The notes under the pieces were generated by a model. That model searched no databases and was not told the origin of the DNA. It saw nothing but the letters and a program-made list of their open reading frames with translations. A program made the position numbers and the translations under genes. Shown here one piece after another: positions 63,569 through 64,000 of a stretch of 64,000 bases of DNA. The DNA is taken from assembly GCF_036178145.1 (NCBI RefSeq), contig NZ_CP108067.1, positions 1,550,001-1,614,000 on the forward strand. Reading direction: 5' to 3'. The stretch comes from Streptomyces sp. NBC_00273 (GTDB lineage Bacteria > Actinomycetota > Actinomycetes > Streptomycetales > Streptomycetaceae). Numbering within the stretch: the stretch's first letter is position 1; every line of letters starts with the position of its first letter.

Positions 63569-64000
63569 ATGTCCATGCGGAAGGGTGCCAACGTACCGGT
63601 GCCGAGCGCCACGGTCCGGGTGGAGTTGGGGTGGCGAGCGGGTCCCGGAGCGCCCGATGTGGACGTGTCGGCCCTGCTGCTCACGGCAGCGGGCAAGGTG
63701 CGGTCGGACGACGACTTCGTGTTCTACAACCAACCCGTGCACCCCAGTGGTGCCGTGCGCCACGAGGGACGGCGCCAGGACGGCACGGGCGTGCTCGAAA
63801 CGATCGGGGTGACGCTGTCCGGGGTGGAGGAGGAGATCGGGACCGTGGTGGTCGCGGCTTCCACCGACGGCACGTTCGGTCAGGTCTCCGGCCTCTTCGT
63901 ACGCGTGCTGGACGCGCGGAGCGGCGCCGAGACGGCCCGGTTCGACGCCACGGATGCCACGACGGAGACCGCGTTCGTGCTCGGTGAGCTGTACCGGCGG
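63569..64000 (+). CDS. TerD-family protein (cut by the window end)
   Basis: 144 codons from ATG 63569, behind GGAAGGGGGACC, with no stop before the end. [20 protein letters not shown] is a normal TerD start; [20 protein letters not shown] and [15 protein letters not shown], with the acidic cluster DDDF, are the calcium-binding region, and [17 protein letters not shown] follows. TerD proteins bind calcium and belong to stress and tellurite-resistance modules. More ter genes may follow outside the window. Confidence 0.88.
   Translation, partial: MSMRKGANVPVPSATVRVELGWRAGPGAPDVDVSALLLTAAGKVRSDDDFVFYNQPVHPSGAVRHEGRRQDGTGVLETIGVTLSGVEEEIGTVVVAASTDGTFGQVSGLFVRVLDARSGAETARFDATDATTETAFVLGELYRR

Overview
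The window looks like a chromosomal segment of a Streptomyces-type actinomycete. It has very high G+C, short gaps and start/stop overlaps (ATGA, GTGA), GTG and TTG starts, and families typical of the genus: a conservon, Tat and lipoprotein exports, LuxR/TetR/MarR/MerR-style control, and SMI1 and TerD proteins. This is inferred from content; no rRNA or tRNA gene is present to place it.

Layout. 1-3.3 kb: the 3' part of an assimilatory nitrate reductase fused to a CysJ-like flavoprotein. 3.3-5.2 kb: a gene graveyard with two M24 peptidase remnants, a PNPOx remnant and a methyltransferase that has lost its SAM-binding loop. 5.2-9.8 kb: molybdenum genes (moeA-like, half of a molbindin, modA, fused modB-modC) that would supply the nitrate reductase cofactor. 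10.2-17.6 kb: a degenerate amidotransferase fused to a methyltransferase, a multispanning membrane protein, a GH15-like protein, a lipoprotein and a PIG-L deacetylase with a propeller-like tail. 17.6-20.4 kb: a second decayed block, with an internally deleted gene and two genes that both lost their 5' ends and meet head to head at about 19,855. 20.4-21.8 kb: a patatin behind a MerR-type promoter, and a small DUF6221-like gene.

21.8-32.3 kb: two giant FtsX permeases with an ABC ATPase that ends in an AbrB-like domain, a divergent second ATPase, a DUF4232 lipoprotein and a membrane-anchored XRE regulator. 32.4-36 kb: a tightly overlapping three-gene unit (receiver-thioredoxin-reductase fusion, cNMP-domain histidine kinase, UBP zinc finger) that looks like one redox or nucleotide signalling system. 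36-42.2 kb: DJ-1/PfpI protein, crotonase, a NarL-type two-component system, a secreted protein and a divergent SDR/TetR pair with a clear operator. 42.5-49 kb: a conservon (cvnA-E) ending in a P450, converging on an overlapping terpene synthase and C-methyltransferase pair, a candidate system for a methylated non-canonical terpenoid.

49-64 kb: a decayed TIGR03086 gene behind an intact 23-bp palindrome, a membrane SpoIIE phosphatase, an MBL hydrolase, two divergent SMI1/KNR4 paralogues, an IS110 element with a bridge-RNA-like stem, a DUF4253 gene, a LysR/threonine-dehydratase pair, a polyprenyl synthase, a DUF4386/TetR pair with two operator palindromes, a MarR/MFS pair with a 16-bp palindrome, and a truncated TerD gene at the edge. 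A recurring theme is in-frame internal deletion or tandem expansion of genes, in at least four unrelated families.
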